The notes: generated by a model from the letters alone, not told the origin. A stretch of DNA of 64,000 nucleotides from Paraphoma chrysanthemicola (GCA_020744225.1 JAGMWG010000003.1:1240001-1304000); one strand, 5' to 3'; shown: positions 11,497 through 24,425, counted from the stretch's first letter. Made by a program: numbers and translations.

Positions 11497-13777
11497 ATGT
11501 CTAGCTTCCAGGCAGTCAATACGACACTGACTGTGCCCGAGCCGCCGCCAGGACGCGCTGGAGACGAGACAACACCCACGACTCCGCGACCCAACAGCAG
11601 ATTCTTTGCCGAGACCAAGGCCGCTGAAGATGTGCGTGCCGAAGATCCATCGGCGAAGACGCCAACACGCAACAGCTTCGCCGCCGGACTCGCCGGACAA
11701 CGGCCGCTGCCCTCGTCACCGTTCACACCGTCACGCGAGTTGAGCGAGACACCCTCGACCAAAAGCGAACTGAGCAGAGGTAATTCGCATAGGTCGACTC
11801 AGTCCGTAGCGTCAACGCGAGATGTAGAGATGGGCGAGGGGGATGAGGACGACAAAGATGGGTCGGACAACGAGAGTGTCACCAGTGACACGAACAGGCC
11901 CTCGAAAAAGAAGAAAGGACAAAGATTTTTCTGCACCGAGTTTCCGCCTTGCAATCTCAGCTTCACAAGAAGTGAGCACCTGGCTAGGCACATTCGGTAC
12001 GTCCCATGTTGGGTCAGTTTAGCCCTTGCTAACGTCATGCAGCAAGCACACAGGTGAACGGCCGTTTCAATGTCACTGCTCTAGGCGTTTCTCTCGACTC
12101 GATAACCTCCGACAGCACGCTCAGACTGTCCACGTGAACGAGGACATCCCGGCTGAATCACTGGCCGCGACCGGCACCCGCTTCCAGAGGCAGATCCGTA
12201 CCGACCGCGTCAGACCACCTGGAAACAGGTCGAGAGCAAATACCTTGGGTAGCACAGGTGGACACAGCAGAGGCCATAGCAGGAATCTTTCAGCATCGAG
12301 CATAACCTCTGGAATGTCGAGCATCACCATGGCACAGTCACCTGACGTGAGACGAAGGCCGCCCCCACTTGCCATGGCCAGCGATGGCTCAGCGCGCGCA
12401 CGTCTATCATTGAACACGATGGAAGCGTACAATCCCCCGCTGATGGGCAGTCCTGGACCCCAAATTGTGGAATATGATGAACAGTCCAATGCTCCTACCA
12501 CGCCACAATCCGCCACCTTCTCTACCGCGACTGGAAGCCCCGCTCGTTTCGGGTCTACCATGCAATCCCCTGTGTCAACCTCTTCCCGGCCTGTGTCATG
12601 GGCCGGACCTCCACCTTCTGGCCGTCGTCTGTCGAATGCTTCTGGCAGCAACCCCTTTGCGGGTGTGCCAGGACAGGTACCACCCCCGTACATGACTCCT
12701 CTGCAATCCTCGACAGCTCCGACTTTCTCTGGCCAAAGTAGCATATATGCTAGCCCTACTGCGTCAAACTTCTCAGAGTCCAGGAGAGACTCCAATGCCG
12801 ATGCGGACTGGAGACGACGCACCTGGCATCCCGGAGTGTACACTGGTCCTCGACCAGCCACAAGTGGGCTAGGTTACCATCAAACACCCGATGCTCCGCG
12901 CCCGTCTTTCACATCACAGCCGGCCGCTTCACAGACCACCAGACTGCCTGGAATTGAGAGCTTCGATTATGCACCACCTGCACCACTTCTGCCCCGCCGC
13001 CAACCTAGCCCCATGCAGATTGATGCACCGGCACGGCCCCTCACCTACCACGCTCCGTTGGAGCATTCGTCCGGAGGCCACCAAAAACGCAAGAGCATTT
13101 CATGGGAGACCAATTTGCAGAGGAACGTTGGCAGTCTCGAGATTGCTAGTCCAAGACCACCGCTCCAACAACAGTGGTCGCAGACCGCCGGCAGTCCTGG
13201 ACATAACATTGCCGCTCGACCTACTACAGCACATGGCTACTTTACTCAGCAGCGCCAACCTGTACACACTCCTCAGGCTATTCAAATTCCACCGGTCGAT
13301 TCCGCACGATCATCGCAAGAGCAGCCTGTGACTCCGCGCAAAAATAAACGGCAGGCGTGGTATAATGGTCCCCTCAGTCAAACAAATCGCGTCATGCAAC
13401 GCACGTCACCCGAAGATTCGAGTAGCAGTGAGGGCATACCTACCCCAGGCAACACCACTATGAGTGAATACCACCCTGCCATTGTGCACAGCAATGGCTT
13501 TGTTGAGTCGCATCCTCCTGGCCCACCTTCAGAGGAATATAAACCCGCAACCCCGGCCTCGATCATGGAGAGGCCTCATCCGCTCCATTCGCCAACGTAT
13601 CCACAGTATCACAGCCACAGTCTGTCAAGCTCTGGCTACCGTCCACAGCGCGAGCCTGAGAGAGGCCCTATCGCATTCGGTCAACCGCTACCGCAGCCAC
13701 CAGCGGATGACATGAGACGACTGCAAGCACTGGTGGCTGTTGCTACCGACGAACAACGCGCGGTCGAAAATCGTTAG
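11497..13777 (+). CDS. C2H2 zinc-finger transcription factor
   Basis: Probable DNA-binding regulator of 744 residues in two exons, 11497-11996 and 12043-13777. The 46 bp intron cuts the Arg codon between the two fingers. Residues 1-145 are disordered, with an acidic patch (DEDDKDGSDNES) and a basic stretch (KKKKGQR). Finger 1 starts FFCTEFPPC and runs to HLARHIRKH, an unusual C-x5-C spacing. Finger 2 (FQCHCSRRFSRLDNLRQH) has C-x-C spacing. The linker TGERPF is canonical. The remaining 550 residues are low-complexity Ser/Pro/Gln/Thr-rich, typical of fungal activation regions. The finger pair resembles a family conserved across filamentous fungi, but I do not assign a name. The start is the first ATG in frame; the frame upstream opens only with a GTG. 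Confidence 0.88.
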
Positions 13778-14649
13778 TAGGCGTCAAGTTCTTGATTCTG
13801 CGACAATCGCTCCTGATCTGGCCAACGCCTCACACTCGTTTCCTTTGTACCAGCGCACGACGCTACGATTATGATATGCCACGAATTTACTTGTCTTCGA
13901 CGCCATGACCTTGATTTTGAGAACGTCTACCACCACGAGACACGCCACCCTGCTTTGTTCGGCTGAAGGAGCGGACATCTTTTGACCCTTTCGAAGATAC
14001 CCATGGGGTCGCTCGTTCACCGCGAGCGACGACGATTCGACATTCCTGATATTACGACGCATTCTTTTGATGGCTTTACGCATCGTGCTATCGGCTTTAG
14101 GCATTGTTTTGATTTGACTTGGGGATACCAAATCGTAACATAGCGGGCGTTCTTGCGTTCCTGACCCTCTCCATTCCTTCCTTACACATTTCAGTATCTT
14201 TCATGTCGTATTTTGATTTTGTGACCCGGATGGAATTGCGGATGAGCTAGCCGCCGGTAATGGATGAGGAAAGAGTTAGATGAACGAGTCGTCTCCGGGA
14301 CATTATTAGCTTGTCTGTATATTCATTCATGTGAGACGACAAATACCCGAGTCTTTTCTGTGACGTCAGAAGTAACACCCGATTCTGACTCGACCATCGA
14401 GTGCTAATCGAGGGCTTCCAGATTGACCATCCCCTGTTCGTGAAATGTTCGCTTTCTGGTCCTAGGTTTGGCTGCTTTCGATGCCTCGCCCACACCTACC
14501 GCATATGGCAGGTTGAGCTCGGGCCAGCTCTATGCACGGGCGTTCGGACTGGAAGGGAACTTTTTGTCAAGGTTCCACGCTTCTTGCTGAGCACTCGTAC
14601 GCGCTCGTATTGTGCGTGCTTATCCACCTTCACCAGGGCACACTTGTCG
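13778..14649. other. Intergenic, no gene seen
   Basis: About 870 bases between the zinc-finger stop and the Mtf2-like start. A minus-strand frame at 13784-14131 has basic composition but no recognisable motif. The downstream frame continues in frame to 14401 without an ATG, so 14650 was taken as the start of the next gene. Confidence 0.55.
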
Positions 14650-16200
14650 ATGTCGCTATGCTTGCACACCCGCCGAGCATTTTCGCGAACGCAAGCACGC
14701 AATCTTAACACGCTCCTGCCGTTCCTGTACCAGACAGCGACTATTCAGCAATGCCCGTCCGCCACACGACCAATCACTCGCCGCAAGATTCACACGCCTT
14801 CGAAGCCAACCGACGACATTCCTTTCGCCGATGCCCATGGTGATTTGCCTCCTGTCATCGAAAACGCACACACAAAGACCACCATAACGGGCAGCGAGCG
14901 TGCGGCCTTCGAGAAGCTGTATAAGACATTCAATACACAAGGACAGGGACGGAAGAATGACAAATATCGCGAGCACGAAGAGCTTGACCAGATAGCGGAC
15001 GAATACTACGAGGACGATGAGGACAGTTCAGGCAAGTCGCTAGACAAAGTTTTTGATGCTGTACTGCAAGGCACCGTGCGCGCGAAAAGAGCTGCCTCAA
15101 GGACAACGCCATCAGAGGTGACTGCGGCTGGGACGAAGCGCTCGACGAAAGAAGGGGCAGAGACCGCGCAGAACAAGAAGCAACTCGCCACGAAGGCAGA
15201 AAGAGACCGGGTCAAAAAGCTCAGGCTAGAGGAGCGCGATCGTGTCGACAGACTTCTCAAGAATGCGCAGACGGACACCCAGCTGTGGCAAATACTTGAA
15301 CGAGAGGTACTTGACCAAATCCGCACACTCGATCTCGATGGGACAGGGTCGAAATCTTCGTTGTCGAAGAGGAAAGACAGCCCAATACCGGCTCAAGTCG
15401 CCAGAAAAGGACGCCCGAAGACTTCAACATCCGAAGACAAGATAAAAGACCCACAGACAACCACTGTCGATAAGCGCATCCTCTTCCCGAATTACCCACA
15501 CCATCTCCTTACCGCACTCGTTTCCCTCCGCACCAATTTTCCGGGGTCGCCTCTTCCACTCACAATCCTTCCAACGATCAAATTCCTCGGCCGCTCCTCA
15601 TACGCCCTCGGCGCCACTACTCTCCTTTACAGACACCTGCTACGCACCGCATGGCTCCAGCAGGCCTCATACATCCTCATTGACAACCTCCTCACAGACA
15701 TGGAAACCAATGTTATCGAATTCGACTCTGGCATCCTCGAAGTCCTCGAAGCAATCATTAAAGAATACGAAATGGCGCGGAGCGGACGTCTGGGCAAGGA
15801 AATGCAATTGGTGTATGGCATGGAAATGTGGGGCGAGGGCGTGAAAAAGATCAAAACGTGGAGAAATGATGTGGCAGAGCGATTGGGGATCAAGACTGAA
15901 ATGGCGGCGAAAGGCATACAGTGGACTGAGAGAAGAATCAATGAGGGGACACGACAGGTTGAAGGGTCCCAAGCGAGGCGTGCGGAAGAACAAGTTCCGT
16001 TGGTCGAGGGCGTCAACGGCATCGCGGAGTCGACGCTTACGTCCAAACAACCAGCGACGGTGACAGATGATATTCCCTTCGTGGATGACTCAGACGTCAA
16101 GTTCAAGAGCGAGGTTCTAGTGGAAGAGGCAATTGAAGGGCTGCCAGAAAACCACACGACTGAAAACAATATAGAACCGCCGATCAAAGTTTTGCTGTAG
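14650..16200 (+). CDS. Mtf2-like mitochondrial protein
   Basis: Single-exon gene for 516 residues. The N-terminus is rich in Arg/Ser/Thr and lacks acidic residues (MSLCLHTRRAFSRTQARNL), as expected for a mitochondrial targeting sequence. The middle (about 130-290) is charged and probably disordered. The C-terminal half (about 275-430, ILFPNYPHHLLTALVSLRT to YGMEMWGEGVKKIKTWRNDV) matches my memory of the Mtf2-like C-terminal domain; yeast Mtf2/Nam1 acts in mitochondrial mRNA processing and translation. Its stop codon lies 196 bp from the end of the convergent ubr1 gene. The name rests on recalled similarity; targeting and conservation are clearer than function. Confidence 0.72.
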   Translation: MSLCLHTRRAFSRTQARNLNTLLPFLYQTATIQQCPSATRPITRRKIHTPSKPTDDIPFADAHGDLPPVIENAHTKTTITGSERAAFEKLYKTFNTQGQGRKNDKYREHEELDQIADEYYEDDEDSSGKSLDKVFDAVLQGTVRAKRAASRTTPSEVTAAGTKRSTKEGAETAQNKKQLATKAERDRVKKLRLEERDRVDRLLKNAQTDTQLWQILEREVLDQIRTLDLDGTGSKSSLSKRKDSPIPAQVARKGRPKTSTSEDKIKDPQTTTVDKRILFPNYPHHLLTALVSLRTNFPGSPLPLTILPTIKFLGRSSYALGATTLLYRHLLRTAWLQQASYILIDNLLTDMETNVIEFDSGILEVLEAIIKEYEMARSGRLGKEMQLVYGMEMWGEGVKKIKTWRNDVAERLGIKTEMAAKGIQWTERRINEGTRQVEGSQARRAEEQVPLVEGVNGIAESTLTSKQPATVTDDIPFVDDSDVKFKSEVLVEEAIEGLPENHTTENNIEPPIKVLL

Positions 16201-16396
16201 TCGCAATGTAACAAACTTGATTGTACAAGATGTAATCACGAACGCATGTACCCTGTAGCATAAAAATGTACAAGACCAATGCCTATACTTGAAACCTATA
16301 CAAAGCCTACCAAAAAAACAAAATTCCCTTCCGGATGCCCTACTCAAACACCCCAAACTCCCTTTACGCCCCCCTCTCATCACCACAGAAACAGGC

Positions 16397-19300
16397 CTAC
16401 AAGCTCTCCCATCCTCCACTATTGATCTCGCCCTCCAGCCTCCTTGCCACTAAGCTCTGAATCCCACCTTCAAGCCACACTTTGCGTAGCAATGCATCAT
16501 ACCGCTTCTGATTCAAGAACAACTGGTGATGTCGCCGCAGCGTCGGATCGACTTCACCGTGCTTGTCGAGATATGGCGCGACAGCCCAAGTGCCGTGGTC
16601 TAGGTTGAGGAACAGCACCATGCATTTTCGAATGTGAATAAACAGGCCGATTTGGCCGCCGCATCTGCGTTCTGTTAATAAAGTCTTGTCTTGGATGGGG
16701 CGTTGAAAGATGAGAAACGTACTTTGCCAAATGCTGATTACACCCACCACGATGCTTATCCGTCATGCAGCACACGGCCTGACTGCACATGATCTCTCCG
16801 CAGAACAAACACAACGCTGGATCCGTCAACTCTTTACCGGTTGTCGGACACTTCCTTCGAATGGCCTCGTCGGTCAGGGTATCGTAGTTCTTGGGCAAGC
16901 CGACGAGTTCGAAGATTGCTGGGTGCGAAAGTGAGATGGTTGGCTTGAGTGGCACATTACCCGCCTGAACCCAGAGCAGATGCCGGATCCAGCCTCCAAC
17001 GACCGAGCGAGTTGTGTGCGCGGATGGCGTTCTGTCGGCGAAAGACGCAAAGATCTCGTCGAGTGAAGGAAGCTTCAGGAGGGAAGAGAGGCGGGAGAGC
17101 TCCGGGTCATCAACACACTCAAAAGCTATGCTGGGGAGCTCGACGCCATAGCGGACGTGCATCAAGATGGCAGCCTTGCGCACGAAAGGTAGAGCGTAGG
17201 ATGAGACCATGGTCTGAATGTAGAAGAGGAAGTTAGGATCCTTGAACCGGCCGGGTACGTGCATGTTGTCGATGTCTAACGAGGCTGGCGAGTCTCCCAT
17301 GGTGGCGACATTGGTAACAACGCAGATGAAGAAGAGCAAGTTGTTGAGCTGGTCTGGAGTCAATTGGCCGTTGTTGACCTTGTCCCCGTTAATAAATCGA
17401 TCCAGATACTGGAAGCGAGTCTGTCTTCTCGGGGTCTCCTGTGGTGACATCGTTCCAGAGAATGTCAGTATCACTCTAACAATCTCGGCTAGGTAACAGA
17501 GGCGCATAATATGGTGGACATCAATGCTAGAGGCCGTGGCCACGCCAATTGCGCATTCGGTGAGAAAGATGAATGGATCTTGGCAGAGCAATGGCGCAAT
17601 ACCCTTCAGATCGAAGCTCAGCACTTCAGGATCGAAGATTCCTGGGTGCCCGACAAACAGCTGTCGCGACTGTCGACGCTGAATGTCAGTGTACTCTTCC
17701 ATGGTCTTGGTCGACACGTTATCTCGAAGACTGCCAACCGCGATGTATGAAGAGACCGTTTCAGAGAATACACGCAGATGCGTCAAAGTTTGCGTTGAGA
17801 TCTTGTCAATCAGTGTCCCTCTGATAGAGTCTGTGAGTACGCCTCGCTGAGCTATTTCAGCCGCCGCGATTGAATTGCCCAGAGCTTGTGCGAGCGAGTC
17901 GGTATGCGTCAAGTCTTCAACCATGGACGCCGGTGTGTGTGGGTAGGCGAAGGAGGAGTGAATTCCATTTGCCCTGAGAGTGTCCTTGAGCCTTTGGTAA
18001 ATCTTGAACAATTCCAGCATCGGGAAGTTTTGCACCGGAGCTGGACTGCTTTCGCTTGTCGCTACACCTGGTAATTGTGATTCGTCCTGAGCTACACCCA
18101 GAAAAGCTGGAACACGAAAGCGGTGAGGCTCTTGCACAGTCACCGGTGGAAGTGCTAGGGCTACGTGAGTGAAGTTGAGAAGGTCATGGAGGCGACTTGC
18201 AAGGGGCTGTATAAAGTCTCGATCACCATAGTCATAGAGCACCTTTTGGTCGTGCGCAAGATCCGCCGGTGCCTTCCTGGCAGCCCCATTTGTGCTCTTA
18301 TAGGTTGCAACAAGTTGTGTCTGGATCCACTCATCGTAGGACGAAGTCGTCTCTAGCACACCAGGGTGCACGACTTTCTTTGGCTTCCAAATGATTGGCA
18401 GAAACATGTTGCCAAGCGCTTTGCAAAGCGGGCACATGAACTCTTTGAGCTCAGGTCGTTCGGGGTGGTCTCTTGCTATTTGGCTGACATGTCGCCGCTG
18501 GGTCGCTTGAAGATAGACTTCGAAGCACGAATAGTGCATGATATGCCCGCAACCGGTGGTCACTGGACCTGGAGTGACGTGCAAGCGAGGGAATCCTTTC
18601 CCAAGATCTTGTCGCTCCGTAGCTATGTGTTCGCCAGTAGAACTGACTTTCTCGACGGTGCGTCTGTTTTTGCCGGAGACACCAAAAGGACGGATGTCGT
18701 CGGCGGATCGATCTAAGCTTACTGGAGTCTGCACTACCTCGTCCACCCAGTCATCGTCTTCTAGATCTGTCTGCCGGAGTATCCTGCTTTCAGAAACATA
18801 GCCAAAGGTACCATAGAGCCGCTGTTCGTCGGTGTCTTCTTGACACAGGATACACGTTCCCGATGGGTACTTTAAGGTCTTTTCTTGTTCAACAAGGCCG
18901 CCTGTCTCATCTTCCAGGTCGCTGAAATCATCTTCCCCCCAGTCGAAGTCTTGGTTAGCCAAGAATTGACCCTGCTGTTCTTTGAAAGCTTGCATGACCT
19001 TCGCCTGTCTCTCTGCAGCCTGTTTCTTCTTCAGCTCCTTCTCTTGTAAAGCAAAGCCTGATGGTGATGCCGTGTCCATCCGATCAGTGGGCATATTGAG
19101 CGCTGCTGCGGCGATAATGAATGAGTCCTGTTGACGTTGCTTCAAGCGATGCAGAATCAAGTTGATCTTCGGCTCGCAAGCTTTGAACGCCTCTTTCTCT
19201 TGAAGTGCTTGAAGGACCGAGAGCACGGTGGAATGACCGGGAACGCCCATGTTGGCATGCTTCGTCAAGACCGAAGTGGCGAAAGAGCTAGGTGCATCCT

Positions 19301-22300
19301 GTGCCCAGCCATGTTCTTCGGACTTGTCTTCAAGGACCGCAACAAGGACCAACTGCAAAGCAAACTGAATGTATGTCTCTACACGAGTGACCGGTATGGT
19401 TGGAGTCGATGCTTCGGCCCTGAGGCCATAGGCTAGTAGATAGTAGATGATCTGCGTAAATATTGGTGTCCGAGTGAAGGCAGATAAGTTCTGGAACAGG
19501 CCTGACGGGATCGATCGCAGTTTTGGTTCATAGACGATGTCGCTGGCCTGCTTGCCCGTCTTCTTGGCAATGTAGTTCCGGTATGTGGTTTCAGCCTCTT
19601 CTCTCTGATTTCGGTTGTATTGATGCAAGTACGGATCGACCAGCTCCAGATACTGTTCCTTCAACTCGAACGTACCACTGTCCGACAGACCCTCTGGCGC
19701 GCGGAAGCGAGTCATCTCGGAGAGCACTGCAGGGAATTCGTCCATGTTCTGTATTCTGTCGGAAAGTCGTGCGGTCATATCTGAGAAGGATAGTGGCTTG
19801 AAACAAAGTACGTGAGCAAGATCCCTTCGCATAGCGGTCAGATGCGACTCGTGATTCTCCTCCGCTGGTATTAGTGACGTGCGCTCGCTGAGAATTATGA
19901 TCAGTAGATGCACGAAATCTTCGACGACATCGATTGCTTGGCTATCCTCAAACCCATGCTGACTCGCTTCGTACTTGCCAGTCATCCAGCCAGTCAATCC
20001 GTAACGGTCAATCATCGTCGCGAGAAATACGGATGGATCACAAAGCACCAACGCAGACTGCAGCAGGAAGATGTCTCTCTGGTGGGAAACATCCCGTTGT
20101 GACACGCTTCGATACTGTGTCATCTGATGTCGCAAAGTGATACCATTGCGAACCCAAATACCAGCTCTCATTTGCGCTAGCCAGGCGCAGACACGAAGAG
20201 GGAAGTCGAAAACCGCAAGAAGATACTCGTGTGGATCGTGTACGGGCACGGAGATGTTCGCTAGGCTATAGTCCGCGCGGAGCTCTTCATGACTGTAGAG
20301 CAGTAGCTGAAGGAGCTGATCTCGAGACATAGCACGTGCTTTGTCAATCAGCCAGGACAAAGTATAGTGGAGTGCATGATGAAAGCTCATGGGTTCTTTG
20401 GCGACGACGTAGTCGACAATTTTGTACGATGGCCCAAAGAAGGTCGATGGCTCCGCATCGAATTCAAGGACTTCCAAGGTCTTAAACCTGGTCTCTTCAC
20501 GCAATTCGGTCTGCTGCTCGAAGCGACGCCGTTCAGCACCGAGAGAACTAACGATGACCACCTTGGCGGCTGCTCGAATCGCGCGGCATATGTTGGTGGG
20601 ATCTTCGTCTCTCTTCCAAGTGAATGACTCTGCAAAGTGCCTACAGAGCTTGTTGATCTCTCGAGTAATGAGGGAAGCGCTGATCCAAGTCTCTGATTCA
20701 AACTCCAAGTGTTCACCAACAGCCCGAACATTCGGACAAATGCCTTGATGAAGTTTGACGAGATCTAAGAACTGTAGTAGGTATCGCTCCTCTTCGCGTA
20801 TTCTTTCCTGGACGAAATCTGAACCCAGAAGGTACTTCATATCAAGGAAGAAGTGATACATCCGCCGGTTTGTCACTGCACCTTGCTCGAAGGCCAGCGT
20901 CGCTTTCGGATCAACACTAGAAGGATAGCCCACCTGGCGAGTCGTAAGGAAGGTATACAGTATAGCCATCAAGTTTGTGAGAAAGTTGCCACGCTCGACA
21001 ACTTCGGAAGTGATTGACGGTGTGGTCAACATCTGGAGGGAAAGGTTGATGATGGAATGGTCTGGCTCGCGGTCTGCAATAAGGTAGAGTTGTGCCAAAG
21101 CTGTGTAAACTCCAGCAAAACGGAGACCTAGGAGGCGCTTGAACTCAGGTATCGTGACTACAGTGCTGATGAATACATCACGGATGCCGATGCGTAATTG
21201 CTTCCACATACGCAAGTCGTACAGAATGAGGTGATCCAGCCTCAGGCGTTGCCAAAGGTCCTCATGTGCAGGTGTTCCAGGCCTCTTCCCATAGCTTTCA
21301 GGTTTTTCTAACCAGTACTTGGGAGGCCGCGATGGCCGGAGGGGCAAAGAACGGGTCAGTGGTGTTTCCGGCACCTGCATCATAGGTTCCACGTGGCTGA
21401 GAGACGGAGCGCCTATGGGCTCGCTGTCTGATTCGGCTGGTGTCACGCTTTGCTCGGGCTGACCTCGTTGTGGAGCTGGCGGAGGCGGTGGGGGCGGTGG
21501 AGGAGGATAGCCAGCCATGGTCGCCTCAGATGCCTCGAGAGCTTCGTCGGCGCTCTCGTACGCATCCATTTCAACATCTCCATCGTTGTCTTGGGCGCCT
21601 ACTTCGTCAATGTCCATAACATCGCCACCGTCTGTCGGAACCTCGCCCTCACCATCGCCGTCGCCTTCGCCCTCATCATCGTCATCGTCTGAGGCGGTGG
21701 TATCATCGTTTGGATCAGTCCGTCTCCGCTGAATCCGGATGATCTGGGCCCGTCGCTGTACAGGGAGTAGGCCACCACGGAAGAAGCCAGCCATTTCTGC
21801 TTCTTTGTCTTCTATCTCGTGGTCGTCCAAACCATCTTTGCCAATGCCGATGTTTGATGCTTCACTGCCGATCCGCCATGGCTTCAGCAATTCCTCACAG
21901 ACGGTGCGTCGCAAGACTCGATTATCGTCGCCAACGCTGCAACCTGCAATATCTGATATCCATTCTACAAGAGCACCGGCCATCTGCTCGCGGAAGGTAT
22001 CTCTTGCAGATCGGATCGTGACTGTTAGCTTGATCTCTTCGATAATCTTGGCCATGCGTAGTAGCTCCTTCAAATCTGACCGATAAACTACTGCGCTGCG
22101 ACCGACATCGTTCACCTCGTATGCTTTGGCGAGCCCAAAGGCCAGTTTTTGTTTGCAGGCACGCGCGACCTGGTCGCGCACGTCGTTGACTGTATGCTTC
22201 TCGTCGTTCCAGAGTACTAAGCAATACTCCTCGCATTCTTCTGGCTGGTCGCCGGGGTCATACCACTTGGATGTGAGACGGGATTCCCGCTCGTCCATCA

Positions 22301-22940
22301 ATATGGACTCCTCGGATTTCGGAAGGCGGAGCTGCTCTGGGGAACAGGAAAAGACGTCGATGAGATAGTCCAAGGTTCGTGCTACCGTCATGCGTATCGT
22401 CTCCAGTAGCTCGTCTGGGAGCATGGAGCCCTCTCGCGCCTTTCCTGCGGCCTTTGATTGTGCTGGGTCCGCCGAGTGAATGTTGCAGTGGACCGGCCGC
22501 ACCCACGCTTCGTCGTCTCCACAGTCGCAGCATCCGGAGTTGCCAGGCGAAACGCTGACGAAGACCTGGTGGCCGTCATGGTCCGATGCGTCGAAGCAGC
22601 GCGCGCAGAGGACGCATGTGTCGTCGGCGGTGCATGTCTTGCAGCGGTATGTCGCCTCGCCATTCTTGAAGATGTGCCCGCACGGCTTTCCCTTGGCTGC
22701 AGCGGTGTATTCGGCGCCCTCTACGGCGCCCTGAGCGTCGCGCAGGCTCCAGGGCTTCTCTAGGTCGCTCGGGGCGCCGCTGGGGAAGAGGAGCGGAAGG
22801 TAGTCGCTTCGGCCGGCGAGCGAGTGGAAGAGAATCTCGCGCAACTCGCGGTCAGCGGCCTGGTCGAAGCGGTAGTTGTGCCGCCGGGGAAGCTCGCGGA
22901 AGTGTCGACATAGCTCCTGTTCCTGCAGCGAGATGTACAT
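16397..22940 (-). CDS. ubr1: N-recognin E3 ubiquitin ligase Ubr1
   Basis: RING E3 ligase that recognises N-degrons and marks proteins for the proteasome. Two exons, 22940-16723 and 16664-16397 (58 bp intron near the 3' end), give 2161 residues, the normal size. The UBR-box zinc finger lies at about 86-157 (CGHIFKNG, CKTCTADDTCVLCARCF, CCDCGDDEAW). A ClpS-like region is near 240-320 (EEYCLVLWNDEKHTVNDV). A disordered acidic segment with ten prolines lies around 415-500. The RING-H2 spans about 1362-1503 (CILCQEDTD to CGHIMHYSCF to MCPLCKAL). The C-terminal cap (CLFCGEIMCSQAVCC, CVLFLNLDHG-like KCMVLFLNLDHGTW, RRHHQLFLNQKRYD) is continuous only after splicing. The frame extends 36 codons further upstream without an ATG, so 22940 is taken as the start. 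Confidence 0.96.
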
Positions 22941-23582
22941 GACGCGGGCGCCTCGAGGTGGGATGGCGGGGTTGCGGTCGCAAGGGCGCAGGCGAGGTGG
23001 CACGAATATATGGCGATTTGCTGTTGGTCTGGCGCGTGGACCGGCCACTTGTGTTAAATGTTTGTCGTGTCTGGTTGCAGTAGCGTGGTTGCAATGGTGG
23101 TGTTGGTGGGCTAGGTCTCGAGCTATGTCATATCACCAGTGAGAGCGGCTGCGAACGGCGGGAGTCCGAGCAAGGCATGTGCGACGTTAGAGTGCAAAAG
23201 TTTCCGGAGGGGCGGAGAGGCATAGGGCAGGATCCTTTGAGAAGTCGCATACATGGTGCAGATTTCATGATTCACACTCAGCCTTTCAGGCTGTAAACCC
23301 AAGACACATCCAAGACACCTCCGCGAGTGACCCGCGGCCCACCATCTCTCACGATGTAAAGCTGTGCTATCAGATAAGTCCATAGGAGCAAGTCATTTAT
23401 AAGCCCGCCCAGAACAATCAAATCGTCACGTCCGGTATCAGGATAGCCAAAGTAAGTTCGGTGATCACACCTTGTTGTGGTATTTTGCAACTGTAGAATA
23501 CACCCCAATGTACATATCGTCCTTCAGAATCCACGGCAGTGTCTGGCTGATGGCTCGCTTGCTTTGTTGATCCTGTCTATTC
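22941..23582. other. Intergenic: ubr1 promoter and qcr9 3' region
   Basis: About 640 bases between the Ubr1 start codon and the Qcr9 stop codon, both on the minus strand. Only short frames occur and I see no other feature. Confidence 0.6.
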
Positions 23583-24002
23583 CTACTCGTCGTCCTCGGC
23601 CGCCTCCATGTACTTCTGCTTGATGTCCTTCCATTGTCGCTATCCCGCGCATTAGCTCATGTCTTCCCAAAGCTCACATCTTGTACATACGCCCTTGTTG
23701 ACGCTATTCCAGACCTTTTCTGAACCGGTATCGAAGGCTCTGCGGTCCCACGTCAATATCCTGCTCGCTGTGTGCTACCGGATGTGCGCGACGTACAGTT
23801 GGAGGCCAAAGGCGGCACCGAAGACGGTGAACAACATGGTCGTGTTGCTGCGGAGAACCGCACTGCGTTTGATGATCAGTATGGGATTCGCGCAGCCGTG
23901 CATCTCGTAGGGGAAGCGTACTTGTAGACGTTGCCGACCAGCTGCAGATATGTTAGCCTTGCCACCCCATGTCCAAAGCGCCAATTGACTTACTCCAGAC
24001 AT
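23583..24002 (-). CDS. qcr9: Cytochrome bc1 complex subunit 9 (Qcr9)
   Basis: Small single-span subunit of respiratory complex III in the inner mitochondrial membrane. Five exons were joined by hand: 24002-23994, 23941-23922, 23862-23797, 23739-23691 and 23639-23583. They total 201 bases and 66 residues, which fits the family. The protein reads MSG, then LVGNVY, then RSNTTMLFTVFGAAFGLQ (the transmembrane span), DTGSEKVWNSVNKGRQWKD and an acidic end EAAEDDE. All four introns have GT-AG ends. Exon 1 codes for only three residues, and introns make up about half of the gene. It is divergent from the PYM gene, with 423 bp between the start codons. Confidence 0.9.
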
Positions 24003-24425
24003 TTTGTGTGCGGCGGAATGTGCTGAGAAGCTTCGGGGGAGGGTGCGATGGTGCTGGCGGTGCTATTGAAGGTCGACGGAGGTTCCTCGACAAGATTGAA
24101 GATCCGGCCGGGTCACGGCGATCACGGGTGACCTGATTGGCCGGTTACACCTTCCGCTCCGAGAGCCTCCAAACCGCGACTTCTTTTACCCCACCACCAC
24201 GACCTTCTCCTTCAACAAGGCGCCCGAGTCGATTGACCTGCCCGGCCACCCTATGCGTGCGGACCCAACCTCCTACCACGCTCATTAGCGCGCGCATCAT
24301 CGCCTCGCATTGGAGAGCTCACCATAGCACATTCGGTCCGGTGCATGCTCTGCCTGCCTGCCTGATCCCTCACTTCCGCCCACCCAAACTCCGCATTCTC
24401 ACCACCGCACAAACGCACAGCCGCC
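24003..24425. promoter_or_regulatory. Divergent promoter region, qcr9 and PYM
   Basis: This 423 bp region separates two divergent start codons. The right half is C-rich on the plus strand (repeated CCTACC and CCCACC-like tracts), as is usual for a leader in these fungi. I did not identify a specific operator. Confidence 0.5.

Noticed and set aside
12121..12861. 246-codon minus-strand open frame
   Set aside because: It lies antisense to the second exon of the zinc-finger gene, whose codon-level features (fingers, Ser/Pro-rich region) explain the sequence. The antisense protein has no motif.
14401..14649. In-frame extension upstream of the Mtf2-like gene
   Set aside because: It starts from GTG, has no ATG, and would bury the mitochondrial targeting sequence that begins at the ATG at 14650.
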